Below, piece after piece: positions 37,501-44,974 of a DNA stretch of 64,000 nucleotides (positions within the stretch are counted from its first letter, which is position 1; every line of letters starts with the position of its first letter). This stretch comes from Longitalea arenae. GTDB lineage: Bacteria > Bacteroidota > Bacteroidia > Chitinophagales > Chitinophagaceae. The stretch is from NCBI RefSeq assembly GCF_016924755.1, contig NZ_JAFFJX010000001.1:1054001-1118000 (forward strand), given 5' to 3'. The translations under genes and the position numbers were made by a program. Below the pieces are notes generated by a model. The model had not been told where the DNA came from. It saw nothing but the letters and a program-made list of their open reading frames with translations, and did not search any database.

Positions 37501-38249
37501 TAGGCAATATTTATATTTATCCCCGGTTGAAAGACGATGCCGGCAACTATGTAATTGGGTCAAACGGTTTATATGTGATAGACAACAACCGCTATGAAAA
37601 AGTAGGCAATGTAATGCCCCGGCTTACCGGTGGTTGGTTCAACTCTATTAACTGGAAAAACTTCACCTTCGATTGTGCCATCGATTACCGGTTCGGTGGG
37701 AAACTGGTCTCTCCTCCATTGAAATATAATACCGGGGCGGGCATGTATGAAAGCACCCTGCAGTACCGCGATGCGGAACATGGCGGATTGCCTTACTATA
37801 TTAACCAGGGTGGTGAAAAGATCTTACTGCCTCATCACCAGGCGCCGGCACCGGATGGCGGCAAAGTATACCATGATGGCGTTATCTTGCCGGGGGTAAC
37901 CGTAAACGGAAAAGAAAATACCCAGATCGTGGATGCCGCCTATTATTATATGAACACCTTCATCTGGGGTGCTTCCGCAGTGAATGAAAGTGTTGTGGTA
38001 GACAATAGTTATATCAAATTGCGAGAGCTTGTATTGGGCTATACCTTACCCCAGAAGATCACTCATAAGATGCATTTCAACAGCATCCGGTTCTCGCTTA
38101 TTGGCAGGAACCTCTTGTATTTCTACCGTACCCTCAAGAACATCGATCCCGAAGCCACCATTGGTTCCAACTGGATCAGGCAAAGTGTTGATGAAGGTTC
38201 CATGGCGGCAACGCGCAGTTTTGGATTTTCTGTAAACCTCGATTTTTAG
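34527..38249 (+). CDS. SusC/RagA transporter 3 with STN signalling domain
   Basis: This 1240-residue TonB-linked transporter has, in order: signal peptide (to about residue 28), an STN domain (about 58-115, PLFAILKQLNQSKGIFFLF to VEQILEELLQFTGL), a carboxypeptidase-D-like domain (about 150-225, VKGRVTSVDGKPLANVSVW), plug (VVVTALGV, QIRGVNSLNF, AQPLYVVDGI, ALYGSEAAAGVVVITTKKG) and barrel, ending in VNLDF. The STN domain is absent from the other SusC copies in the window and marks it as a transducer for the adjacent FecR/sigma pair. It is the closest relative of the SusC at 9920. It would import the oligosaccharides released by the locus 3 glycosidases. Confidence 0.93.
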   Translation: MRKKGSERFLRGCFFTVALMIVCCVDGQVGVSLNRKKPPRQSLHAGVSTPAKDTTIARQPLFAILKQLNQSKGIFFLFSNKAFGDVLVRPVINKNRPVEQILEELLQFTGLHYKKVNDKTFVIIAAAPLTKNTDAPDATELKNTATERKRSLVKGRVTSVDGKPLANVSVWVKGSIRGTTTNADGEFDLEGTKGDVLQLTSVGYEKKEIHLHNSGPIIYLNAQLAVEDNLMNEVVVTALGVNKYSRSLGYSLSTVNAEDLTSSGNTNFASALYGRSPGVLINTAPGGATSAVQVQIRGVNSLNFNAQPLYVVDGIIIRNANEKGIAGINNGGYWVDPRIRGNGILDINPADIDNLSILKGASATALYGSEAAAGVVVITTKKGSPKKRLGVSVNYTNTIEKAAFLPKYQQIYGPGADRATNLSEGATEEGWIPVDTDSDGINDDLRPNFAAYAQFGPKFNNQHVPWWDGQMRPYTAHEKNYRQLYRTGFNSILNTSVANQTDKLSYRLSYTRNDYKGIQQGGDLQRNTVHLNSNIKINDKLNVDVIANYFNSKVHNRPYQLTRIIAAYAGFFSRAEDMSVVFDKYKTSEGYKWVPFNQAQRNPAEALRYNVKNEMLDFLWMQLRNSEDEYQDRFLNSVTLHYELNKHLKFRARLGNDFTSLKTATKQYNEYPTRFNAANSSTGQYKIANGRYSILYGDGLVTWSNKLHNNWNLSVTGGFQSRKETFNDQSSETTDGLLQENWFSLENSFRPVTTITDRSAILKYAFLGFFNLSYKNYLFFEGTARQEYSSTLPPGKNNYFYPSLNTGFIFSELAKLPAWISFGKLRASAGIVGNAPPAYTSPVAYTQRTLSTMTGPVAALNSQMNAGNNDIRPEHKYELEVGLETMWFRNRLGFDITWYNSRTIDQIVQLSIPASSGAITKLVNAGELRSNGVEMRLHAIPVAINKIKWTTLLNASLSRSKVSKLAPGVNNIVFYEAEQNAVRIVAEENETVGNIYIYPRLKDDAGNYVIGSNGLYVIDNNRYEKVGNVMPRLTGGWFNSINWKNFTFDCAIDYRFGGKLVSPPLKYNTGAGMYESTLQYRDAEHGGLPYYINQGGEKILLPHHQAPAPDGGKVYHDGVILPGVTVNGKENTQIVDAAYYYMNTFIWGASAVNESVVVDNSYIKLRELVLGYTLPQKITHKMHFNSIRFSLIGRNLLYFYRTLKNIDPEATIGSNWIRQSVDEGSMAATRSFGFSVNLDF

Positions 38250-38253
38250 AGAA

Positions 38254-39867
38254 ATGACCAAACGGGTTCTATATATAATTTCCTGGGTGCTGTTACTGGC
38301 CTTACTGGCAGGCGGCTGCCGCAAAAAGCTGGCAGACCTGTATTATGATGCCGATCAAACGGTACAGCCTTCCATGGAAAAGTTCTTTACTGAGATGCTG
38401 CACAACGACCGCGTGCGGCCCTCTTACTGGAACATCCGCACTTTTGTAGTGCTGCATACCGGCATCTATACCCAATCGATAGGTTATTTAAACGCAACAA
38501 CGGCTTACCAGCAGAACGCCGGCTACACACAGGACAGATGGAATGACTTTTACCGGCCCGGCACCGCAGCAGAAGGCGGTAATGGCGGCATAATGGCCCA
38601 TTACCGGTTGATTGAATCGCTGTATGAATCCATAACCGATGAACAGCAGAAAAAAGAATTGAGCCATTTCTATATGGCGGCCAAAGTAGTGATGTTTGAC
38701 CAGGCTTCGCAAATTGTTGATCTCTGGGGCGATATACCCTTCAGCGAAGCAGGCAGTGTAAGTAATTCAGGCAGGTTGATGGAGGCAAAGTTCGATAATG
38801 CTGCAGCGGTATACGATGCTATTCTCGATGGACTAAAAAATGCCGCCCTGTATTTTTCCAGCACCCAATTATCAGCCGCTGCACATGCCTCGTTCAGCAA
38901 GCAGGATATCTTATTAAACGGGCAATTCGAAAAATGGCAGCGTTATGCCAATTCCATCCGCTTGCGGCTGCTGATGCGGTCCTCCTTTGTAAATGAAGAA
39001 AGGGCAAGGAATGAAGCGCTGACCATTATCAACAATCCATCTTTATATCCGCTGATCGATGGGGAAGCGAATTATCTGCCGGCACAAACCGATGTTTTAT
39101 TACAGCCGCTTACCAGCTATACCGATGACCTGCACCTGGCCCTCTCTGAAGTGTTCAACTACTCAGCGCCGGATCTTATGCTGAATACGGTAATGAAACC
39201 CTGTGATGATCCACGCATTCCCGTCATGTTCGATAAATATGGCAGAACAGAGGGCGATCAGTTCATACCCAATGCCGATTACAATGGGCTGCCGGTAAGT
39301 TTTAATGCCGAGCAGCAACAGGTGAACCTGGGCCGCTATGCCATACTCGATTCCGCCACATTTTTATTCAACAGCAAATTGCCGGGCATTGTGATCACGG
39401 CCGCGGAGGTAAATTTTTTAAAAGCAGAGGCCTGGGAACGCTGGGGTGGGGGCGATGCACAGGCGGCCTATGAGAAAGCCATCCGGCAGTCGATCGCCTT
39501 TTACTATTATTTAAACAGCCTGAACACGGCCACTCGTTTGCCCCTGGCGGCACCAGCGGCTGGTGTCATTGATACCTTTTTACAAAAGGATCAAATAAGA
39601 TATACCGGAACGGTGAATGAGAAACTGGAAAAGATCTGGACCCAGAAATGGCTGCATTTTGGTTTTTTGCAATCGGTAGAGAGTTGGGCCGAATGCCGCA
39701 GGACCAACTACCCGGTTTTACAATTTTATCCTTCTACTTTGCCGGGCTATGAGTTGCCACCTTCCAGGCTGGTGTACCCCTCGAGTGAAACCTCATATAA
39801 TGCAAACTATGCATCCGTGAAAGAAAAAGATCTGCGAAATGCCAGGATATTCTGGGATGTTAACTAA
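38254..39867 (+). CDS. SusD/RagB-type nutrient-binding lipoprotein 3
   Basis: The 537-residue protein has a lipobox LAGGC (C22). Family marks include QIVDLWGDIPFSEAG, RYANSIRLRLLMRSSF, IVITAAEVNFLKAEAWERWGGG and the C-terminal RIFWDVN. It begins 4 bp after SusC 3, so the pair is certainly cotranscribed. Its N-terminal RPSYWNIRTF and YTQDRWNDFY segments match the SusD at 13317 (PRYWGLFTF, YTEDRWEYFY), showing they are of one subtype. It would bind the target glycan at the cell surface. Confidence 0.9.
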   Translation: MTKRVLYIISWVLLLALLAGGCRKKLADLYYDADQTVQPSMEKFFTEMLHNDRVRPSYWNIRTFVVLHTGIYTQSIGYLNATTAYQQNAGYTQDRWNDFYRPGTAAEGGNGGIMAHYRLIESLYESITDEQQKKELSHFYMAAKVVMFDQASQIVDLWGDIPFSEAGSVSNSGRLMEAKFDNAAAVYDAILDGLKNAALYFSSTQLSAAAHASFSKQDILLNGQFEKWQRYANSIRLRLLMRSSFVNEERARNEALTIINNPSLYPLIDGEANYLPAQTDVLLQPLTSYTDDLHLALSEVFNYSAPDLMLNTVMKPCDDPRIPVMFDKYGRTEGDQFIPNADYNGLPVSFNAEQQQVNLGRYAILDSATFLFNSKLPGIVITAAEVNFLKAEAWERWGGGDAQAAYEKAIRQSIAFYYYLNSLNTATRLPLAAPAAGVIDTFLQKDQIRYTGTVNEKLEKIWTQKWLHFGFLQSVESWAECRRTNYPVLQFYPSTLPGYELPPSRLVYPSSETSYNANYASVKEKDLRNARIFWDVN

Positions 39868-39905
39868 ATCTAAGTTCGGGACTTTTTAAAATCCGGCATG
39901 TATCG

Positions 39906-39935
39906 TTGAAAATTCTTGGTCAGTACTTAGTTTTG
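39906..39935 (+). promoter_or_regulatory. Bacteroidota-type promoter before the GH29-GH29-GH35-GH3-GH2 run
   Basis: TTG at 39906-39908 and TAGTTTTG at 39928-39935 match the -33 (TTTG/TTG) and -7 (TAnnTTTG) elements with 19 bases between them, the usual spacing. The predicted start would lie near 39942, about 120 bp upstream of the fucosidase start, so the enzyme genes could be transcribed separately from SusC/SusD 3. Confidence 0.55.
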
Positions 39936-40059
39936 GCCTCCCGTTTAATTCAATATCCTGTACCATTACCTTTTATTTTTTGTATTGCCATCTTAACAAA
40001 TGACGCGGTCGTCTTCCTGTAGGGAAGCCAATTATTCATCTAAAAACCAGCATCAGCTT

Positions 40060-41550
40060 ATGACCATTAGCAGTATTGCCCCTTTACAAGTCGCGAAACA
40101 TTGGGTTTTGCGGAGCGCACTTTGTTTTTCGCTGACCGGCCTTTTGAACAAAACTACGGTACAGGCACAGGAGCAGGGCGTTCACCCGCAATCAACGAAG
40201 TATGAATGGCCTGCTGATCCGGCAGTAAAAGAAAAACTGGAAACCTGGCGCGATCAGAAGTTTGGAATGATCATCCACTGGGGCCTTTATGCCGTACCTG
40301 GTATGATCGAATCCTGGGCTTTGTGTTCAGAAGACTGGATCAGCCGCGACAGTACCAGTGATTATGGTGATTTTAAAAAATGGTACTGGGGCCTGAGCAA
40401 GGATTTCAATCCCGTTCAATTCAACCCCGAGCAATGGGCCCAGGCCGCCAAAGATGCCGGCATGCGTTACCTGGTTTTTACGACCAAACACCATGATGGA
40501 TTTTGTATGTTCGATACCAAAGAAACAGATTTCAAGATCACGGCCGGACCTTTCGCCGGTAATCCCAAAGCCAATGTGGCCAAACATGTGTTTGATGCTT
40601 TTCGGCAGAAAGGATTTATGATCGGCGCTTATTTTTCTAAGCCCGACTGGCATTGCCCTTATTATTGGTGGCCAATGTATGCCACCCCCGATCGAAATAA
40701 TAATTACGACATCCGCAAACATCCCTGGCGCTGGAATAAGTTCAAGGAATATACGTATAACCAGATCAGTGAGCTGATGCATGATTACGGTTCTATGGAC
40801 ATCCTCTGGCTCGATGGCGGCTGGGTGCGTCCGCTGGAAACGGTAACAGAAGAAGTAAAAGCCTGGGGCGCGGCCATACCTGCCTGGAGCCAGGATATTG
40901 ACATGCCTACCATTGCCACCATGGCGCGCAAAGCACAGCCCGGTCTGCTGATCGTAGACAGAACCGTTCATGGCCCCTATGAGAATTACCAAACACCTGA
41001 ACAACGGGTGCCCGATAAACAGCTTGATCATCCCTGGGAAAGCTGTATTACATTGGGTGATAACTGGGGCTATGTACCTGGCGATAAACTGAAATCAACC
41101 GGTAAGGTCATTCATCAATTGATTGAAGTAGTGGCTAAAGGCGGCAGCCTCCTGTTGGGCGTTGGTCCCAAACCGGATGGCACCCTGGATGCGCCTGCCG
41201 TGCAGCGGCTGGCCGAGATCGGCAGCTGGTTGAAAGCAAATGGCGCGGCCATCTATAATACCCGCCCTATTCAGGGTTATCAAAGTGGCAAAGTGTATTT
41301 CACGCAATCAAAAAATACCAGGTCGGTATATGCATTGGCGCTGCTCGATGAGAACAGTCCGGTGCCTGCTACCCTTGAATGGGATATTAATATTCCGGCC
41401 AAAGGATCGAAACTGAAATTGCTGTCAACCGGCGCTAATGTTAAATATGCGGTTAACGGTGAAAAAATAAAAGTGACAATACCGGCGGCCGTACAAAAAA
41501 TGAAGGGTATTCCTGCACTGGCATTTGAGTTCGTGGTAGCCGGAGATTAA
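40060..41550 (+). CDS. Alpha-L-fucosidase, GH29 (A-type motifs)
   Basis: About 496 residues starting at ATG 40060, which gives a signal peptide (hydrophobic core LRSALCFSLTGLL, cleavage near VQAQ at 37). The GH29 barrel shows GMIIHWGLYAVPGMIESW, YLVFTTKHHDGFCMFDTK and the nucleophile D252 in MDILWLDGGW, then VAKGGSLLLGVGPKPDG and a beta-sandwich C-terminus. The WLDGGW form and the early Y/W-rich motifs resemble broad-specificity GH29-A enzymes, which cleave many alpha-fucosides. It is the first enzyme of the run behind SusC/SusD 3. An in-frame ATG at 40000 would add 20 polar residues before the signal and is not favoured. Confidence 0.92.
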   Translation: MTISSIAPLQVAKHWVLRSALCFSLTGLLNKTTVQAQEQGVHPQSTKYEWPADPAVKEKLETWRDQKFGMIIHWGLYAVPGMIESWALCSEDWISRDSTSDYGDFKKWYWGLSKDFNPVQFNPEQWAQAAKDAGMRYLVFTTKHHDGFCMFDTKETDFKITAGPFAGNPKANVAKHVFDAFRQKGFMIGAYFSKPDWHCPYYWWPMYATPDRNNNYDIRKHPWRWNKFKEYTYNQISELMHDYGSMDILWLDGGWVRPLETVTEEVKAWGAAIPAWSQDIDMPTIATMARKAQPGLLIVDRTVHGPYENYQTPEQRVPDKQLDHPWESCITLGDNWGYVPGDKLKSTGKVIHQLIEVVAKGGSLLLGVGPKPDGTLDAPAVQRLAEIGSWLKANGAAIYNTRPIQGYQSGKVYFTQSKNTRSVYALALLDENSPVPATLEWDINIPAKGSKLKLLSTGANVKYAVNGEKIKVTIPAAVQKMKGIPALAFEFVVAGD

Positions 41551-41602
41551 CATAGCATCATTATAGAAATTGAATCATTGACATATATAATCAGGAGCAA
41601 GT

Positions 41603-43066
41603 ATGAAATTCAGTACAGGAATTATAATAACAGCAACAGCGGCATTGGTGTCCATTGGTTTTTTGCCACCGCTTGTTCGCCCCGTTGATCCACCGGCAGC
41701 AGTTGGCCCGGTTCCCTCGCCGGCGCAGCTGGCCTGGCACCAGATGGAAACAAATGCATTTGTACATTTTACCATCAATACCTTTACCGACCGCGAGTGG
41801 GGGATGGGCAACGAGAGCCCGGCCCTGTTCAACCCCAGGGGAACCGATGCCATGCAGTGGGCGCGGGTGCTGAAAGAGACCGGGTTCAAGCAAATGATCC
41901 TTACCTGTAAACACCACGACGGATTTTGCTTATGGCCTACCAAATACACAGAACATTCCATAAAGAACAGTCCGTATAAAAACGGCAAAGGCGACATTGT
42001 AAAAGAAGCATCCGATGCCTGTAAAAAATATGGATTGAAATTCGGCGTATACCTTTCGCCGTGGGATCGCAACCGGGCAGATTATGGAACGCCGGAGTAT
42101 ATCACTTATTACCGTAACCAGCTGAAAGAACTGTTCACTAATTACGGGCCGGTCACTGAAATGTGGTTCGATGGTGCGAATGGCGGGGATGGTTATTATG
42201 GCGGCGCGAATGAGAAACGCCGGATCGATGGAAGAACCTATTACGACTGGCCGAATACGTTGAACCTGGTGCGCCAGCTGCAGCCGAATGTTATCTTCTT
42301 CAGCGATGCCGGCCCCGGCGTGCGTTGGGTAGGAAATGAACGTGGTGTAGCCGGCGAAACCAACTGGAATACGATTACCCCCGATACCCTGTATGCCGGC
42401 AAAGCAGGCATTGAAAAACTGTTGAATGAAGGATCGCAAGATGGTACTCATTGGATCCCGGCCGAAGTAGATGTATCTATCAGACCAGGCTGGTTCTATC
42501 ATAAAAAAGAAGATTCACTGGTAAAAACGCCTGAGCAGTTGTTTGATATTTACCTCACTTCTGTTGGCCGCGGTTCGGTATTGTTGCTGAACATACCACC
42601 CGATCAGCGCGGCATTTTTCATGAGCGGGATATCAAATCATTATATGGCTTCCGGAATATCCTTAACCGCGAACTGGGTAAGAACAAGGCACAGGGCGCC
42701 GCTGCAAGTGCCAGCAACTATCGCGGTAAAGAAGCTGCTTATGCACCCGCTAATGCGGTAGATAACAATCCCGACAGCTACTGGGCAACAGATGATGCAG
42801 TAACTACGGCATCCCTGGAAATAAATACCGGGAAACTGCAAACGATCAAATATGTGATGCTGCAGGAGTACATTAAACTGGGGCAGCGGGTAAAATCCTT
42901 TACGGTAGAAGTATGGAACAACGATGCCTGGCAACAGGTGGCCAGCGGAACAACCATCGGGTATAAGCGCATTCTGAAGCTGGCACCGGTTAAAGCCGGC
43001 AAAATCCGCATCAATATCACAGGTGCCAAAGCCTGCCCCGTCATTTCGAATGTGGCCATTTATTAA
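41603..43066 (+). CDS. Alpha-L-fucosidase, GH29 (B-type) with F5/8-type C-terminal domain
   Basis: A 487-residue exported enzyme (signal peptide to about residue 25). The catalytic barrel has FVHFTINTFTDREWG, ILTCKHHDGFCLWPTKY, LSPWDRNRADYG and the nucleophile D190 in EMWFDGANGG, followed by an AEVDVSIRPGWFYH block. These features are typical of GH29-B enzymes, which prefer alpha-1,3/1,4-fucose of branched Lewis-type or core structures. Residues about 355-487 form a discoidin/F5/8-type module (ASNYRGKEAAYAPANAVD, YWATDD). Pairing an A-type with a B-type fucosidase suggests a substrate carrying fucose in more than one linkage. It lies 52 bp after the first fucosidase. Confidence 0.9.
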   Translation: MKFSTGIIITATAALVSIGFLPPLVRPVDPPAAVGPVPSPAQLAWHQMETNAFVHFTINTFTDREWGMGNESPALFNPRGTDAMQWARVLKETGFKQMILTCKHHDGFCLWPTKYTEHSIKNSPYKNGKGDIVKEASDACKKYGLKFGVYLSPWDRNRADYGTPEYITYYRNQLKELFTNYGPVTEMWFDGANGGDGYYGGANEKRRIDGRTYYDWPNTLNLVRQLQPNVIFFSDAGPGVRWVGNERGVAGETNWNTITPDTLYAGKAGIEKLLNEGSQDGTHWIPAEVDVSIRPGWFYHKKEDSLVKTPEQLFDIYLTSVGRGSVLLLNIPPDQRGIFHERDIKSLYGFRNILNRELGKNKAQGAAASASNYRGKEAAYAPANAVDNNPDSYWATDDAVTTASLEINTGKLQTIKYVMLQEYIKLGQRVKSFTVEVWNNDAWQQVASGTTIGYKRILKLAPVKAGKIRINITGAKACPVISNVAIY

Positions 43067-43099
43067 TTCAAATTATTAAAAACAATCGAAGCAGATAGT

Positions 43100-44974
43100 A
43101 TGAGATATTTCTGGACTGGCTTACTGTGTTTGCTATTAGCCGGAACGTCAAAGGGGCAAATGAATTCCAGTGCGGTAAAAGTGCATTCGTTTGAAGTAAA
43201 GAACGGGCAGTTCCTGTACGATAACCAGCCTGTACAGATCCATTCGGGCGAAATGCATTATGCCCGTATTCCGGCGCCTTACTGGCGCCATCGCCTGAAG
43301 ATGATGAAAGCAATGGGTTTGAACACGGTAGCTACCTATGTATTCTGGAACTTTCACAATCCGGCTCCCGGGGTATGGGATTTTAGCACCGGTAATCACA
43401 ACATCGCCGAATTTTTGCGTATTGCCAAAGACGAAGGACTATTTGTGATCCTGCGTCCCGGCCCTTATGCATGTGCTGAATGGGAATTCGGCGGATATCC
43501 CAGGTGGTTGTTAAAAGATACGAGCCTGGTCATCAGGGCAAACAACAAACCCTTTTTAGATTCCTGCAAAGTATATATCAACCAGCTGGCCGCGCAGGTA
43601 AAGAATTACCTGGTGAACAGGGGCGGGCCGATCATTATGGTGCAGGTGGAAAATGAGTTTGGTTCCTATGTATCACAACGAAAAGATATACCCCTGGCAG
43701 AGCACCGCAAGTATAATGAAGCCATATACCAACAGTTGATCAGTGCCGGGCTCACCGGCCCCTTCTTTACCTCAGATGGAAGCTGGCTGTTCGAAGGCGG
43801 CTCCATACCGGGTGTACTGCCTACCGCCAATGGAGAAGACAATGTAGAGAACCTTAAAAAAGTGGTGAACAAATATCACAATAATGAAGGGCCCTATATG
43901 GTGGCGGAATACTATCCCGGCTGGTTACATCACTGGGCTGAACCCTTCCCCAACATTTCGGCGAAACAGGTTACGCAGCAGGTAGAAAAATACCTGAAGA
44001 ACGGCGTGCATTTTAATTTCTATATGGTACATGGCGGCACCAATTTCGGCTTCACTTCCGGCGCCAATTATAACAACGAACATGATATTCAGCCCGATCT
44101 TACCAGTTATGATTATGATGCGCCGATCACTGAAGCCGGTTGGGCATCGCCCAAATACCTGGCGGTTCGGGAACTGATGAAACAATATGTAAAGTATCCT
44201 GTTCCCGAAATACCGGCCAAAATACCGGTGATCACCCTGCCGCCCATTCAAGTCAGCAGATCGATGGACCTGTTCGACTGGAAGAATTCCATACAACCGG
44301 AAGTGGCAGATACGCCTTTATCGTTTGAAGCACTGAACCAGGGGCATGGGTATGTCTTGTACAGCAAACGGTTCACTCAACCCATCCAGGGTACCCTGCA
44401 ATTGAAAGGCCTGCGCGACTTTGCCGTGGTATATGTAGATGGAAAGAAAGTAGCCGTGTTGAACCGGGTGGATAAACAATACACGGCCAGTGTAGACATT
44501 CCATTCAATGGCACCCTGGAGATCCTCGTTGAAAATATGGGCCGGATCAATTATGGCAGCGAGATCGTGCACAACAACAAAGGCATTATTTCACCGGTGC
44601 TCATTAATGATATGGAGATCACCGGTGGGTGGAAGATGTACAAGCTGCCGTTTGCGCAACAACCGCTGGTAGGAACCGGAAAGCAAAAAGCCGGAAAAGC
44701 AGCCTTGTACAGCGGTACCTTTACCGTAACCAAGCCTGGCGATGTATTTCTCGACATGCAAAAATGGGGGAAGGGCATCGTATTTGTAAATGGCATGAAT
44801 CTCGGCCGTTACTGGCAGGTAGGGCCACAACAAACTTTATATCTGCCAGGCTGCTGGCTTAAAAAAGGCGTGAATGAGATCGTGGTGTTTGAACAGCTGA
44901 ACGATCATATTAACCCGGTAATTACGACTACAGATAAACCAGTGTTGACTCAATTAAAATTGGATCATGAATAA
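43100..44974 (+). CDS. Beta-galactosidase, GH35
   Basis: The 624-residue enzyme has a signal peptide (to about residue 20), a GH35 barrel and C-terminal beta-sandwich domains (about 390-610) including a jelly-roll with RYWQVGPQQTLYLPG. Barrel marks are IHSGEMHYARIP, RPGPYACAEWEFGGYPRWL, the signature GGPIIMVQVENEFGSY (acid/base E186) and the nucleophile E270 in VAEYYPGW. GH35 enzymes release terminal beta-galactose, commonly beta-1,3 or beta-1,4 linked. After fucose removal by the two GH29 enzymes, exposed galactose would be its substrate. Its stop overlaps the start of the GH3 gene by 8 bp, so the two are translationally coupled. Confidence 0.93.
   Translation: MRYFWTGLLCLLLAGTSKGQMNSSAVKVHSFEVKNGQFLYDNQPVQIHSGEMHYARIPAPYWRHRLKMMKAMGLNTVATYVFWNFHNPAPGVWDFSTGNHNIAEFLRIAKDEGLFVILRPGPYACAEWEFGGYPRWLLKDTSLVIRANNKPFLDSCKVYINQLAAQVKNYLVNRGGPIIMVQVENEFGSYVSQRKDIPLAEHRKYNEAIYQQLISAGLTGPFFTSDGSWLFEGGSIPGVLPTANGEDNVENLKKVVNKYHNNEGPYMVAEYYPGWLHHWAEPFPNISAKQVTQQVEKYLKNGVHFNFYMVHGGTNFGFTSGANYNNEHDIQPDLTSYDYDAPITEAGWASPKYLAVRELMKQYVKYPVPEIPAKIPVITLPPIQVSRSMDLFDWKNSIQPEVADTPLSFEALNQGHGYVLYSKRFTQPIQGTLQLKGLRDFAVVYVDGKKVAVLNRVDKQYTASVDIPFNGTLEILVENMGRINYGSEIVHNNKGIISPVLINDMEITGGWKMYKLPFAQQPLVGTGKQKAGKAALYSGTFTVTKPGDVFLDMQKWGKGIVFVNGMNLGRYWQVGPQQTLYLPGCWLKKGVNEIVVFEQLNDHINPVITTTDKPVLTQLKLDHE

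Noticed and set aside
40327-41031. 234-codon open frame on the minus strand
   Set aside because: It is fully antisense to the GH29 catalytic barrel and has no recognisable domain.
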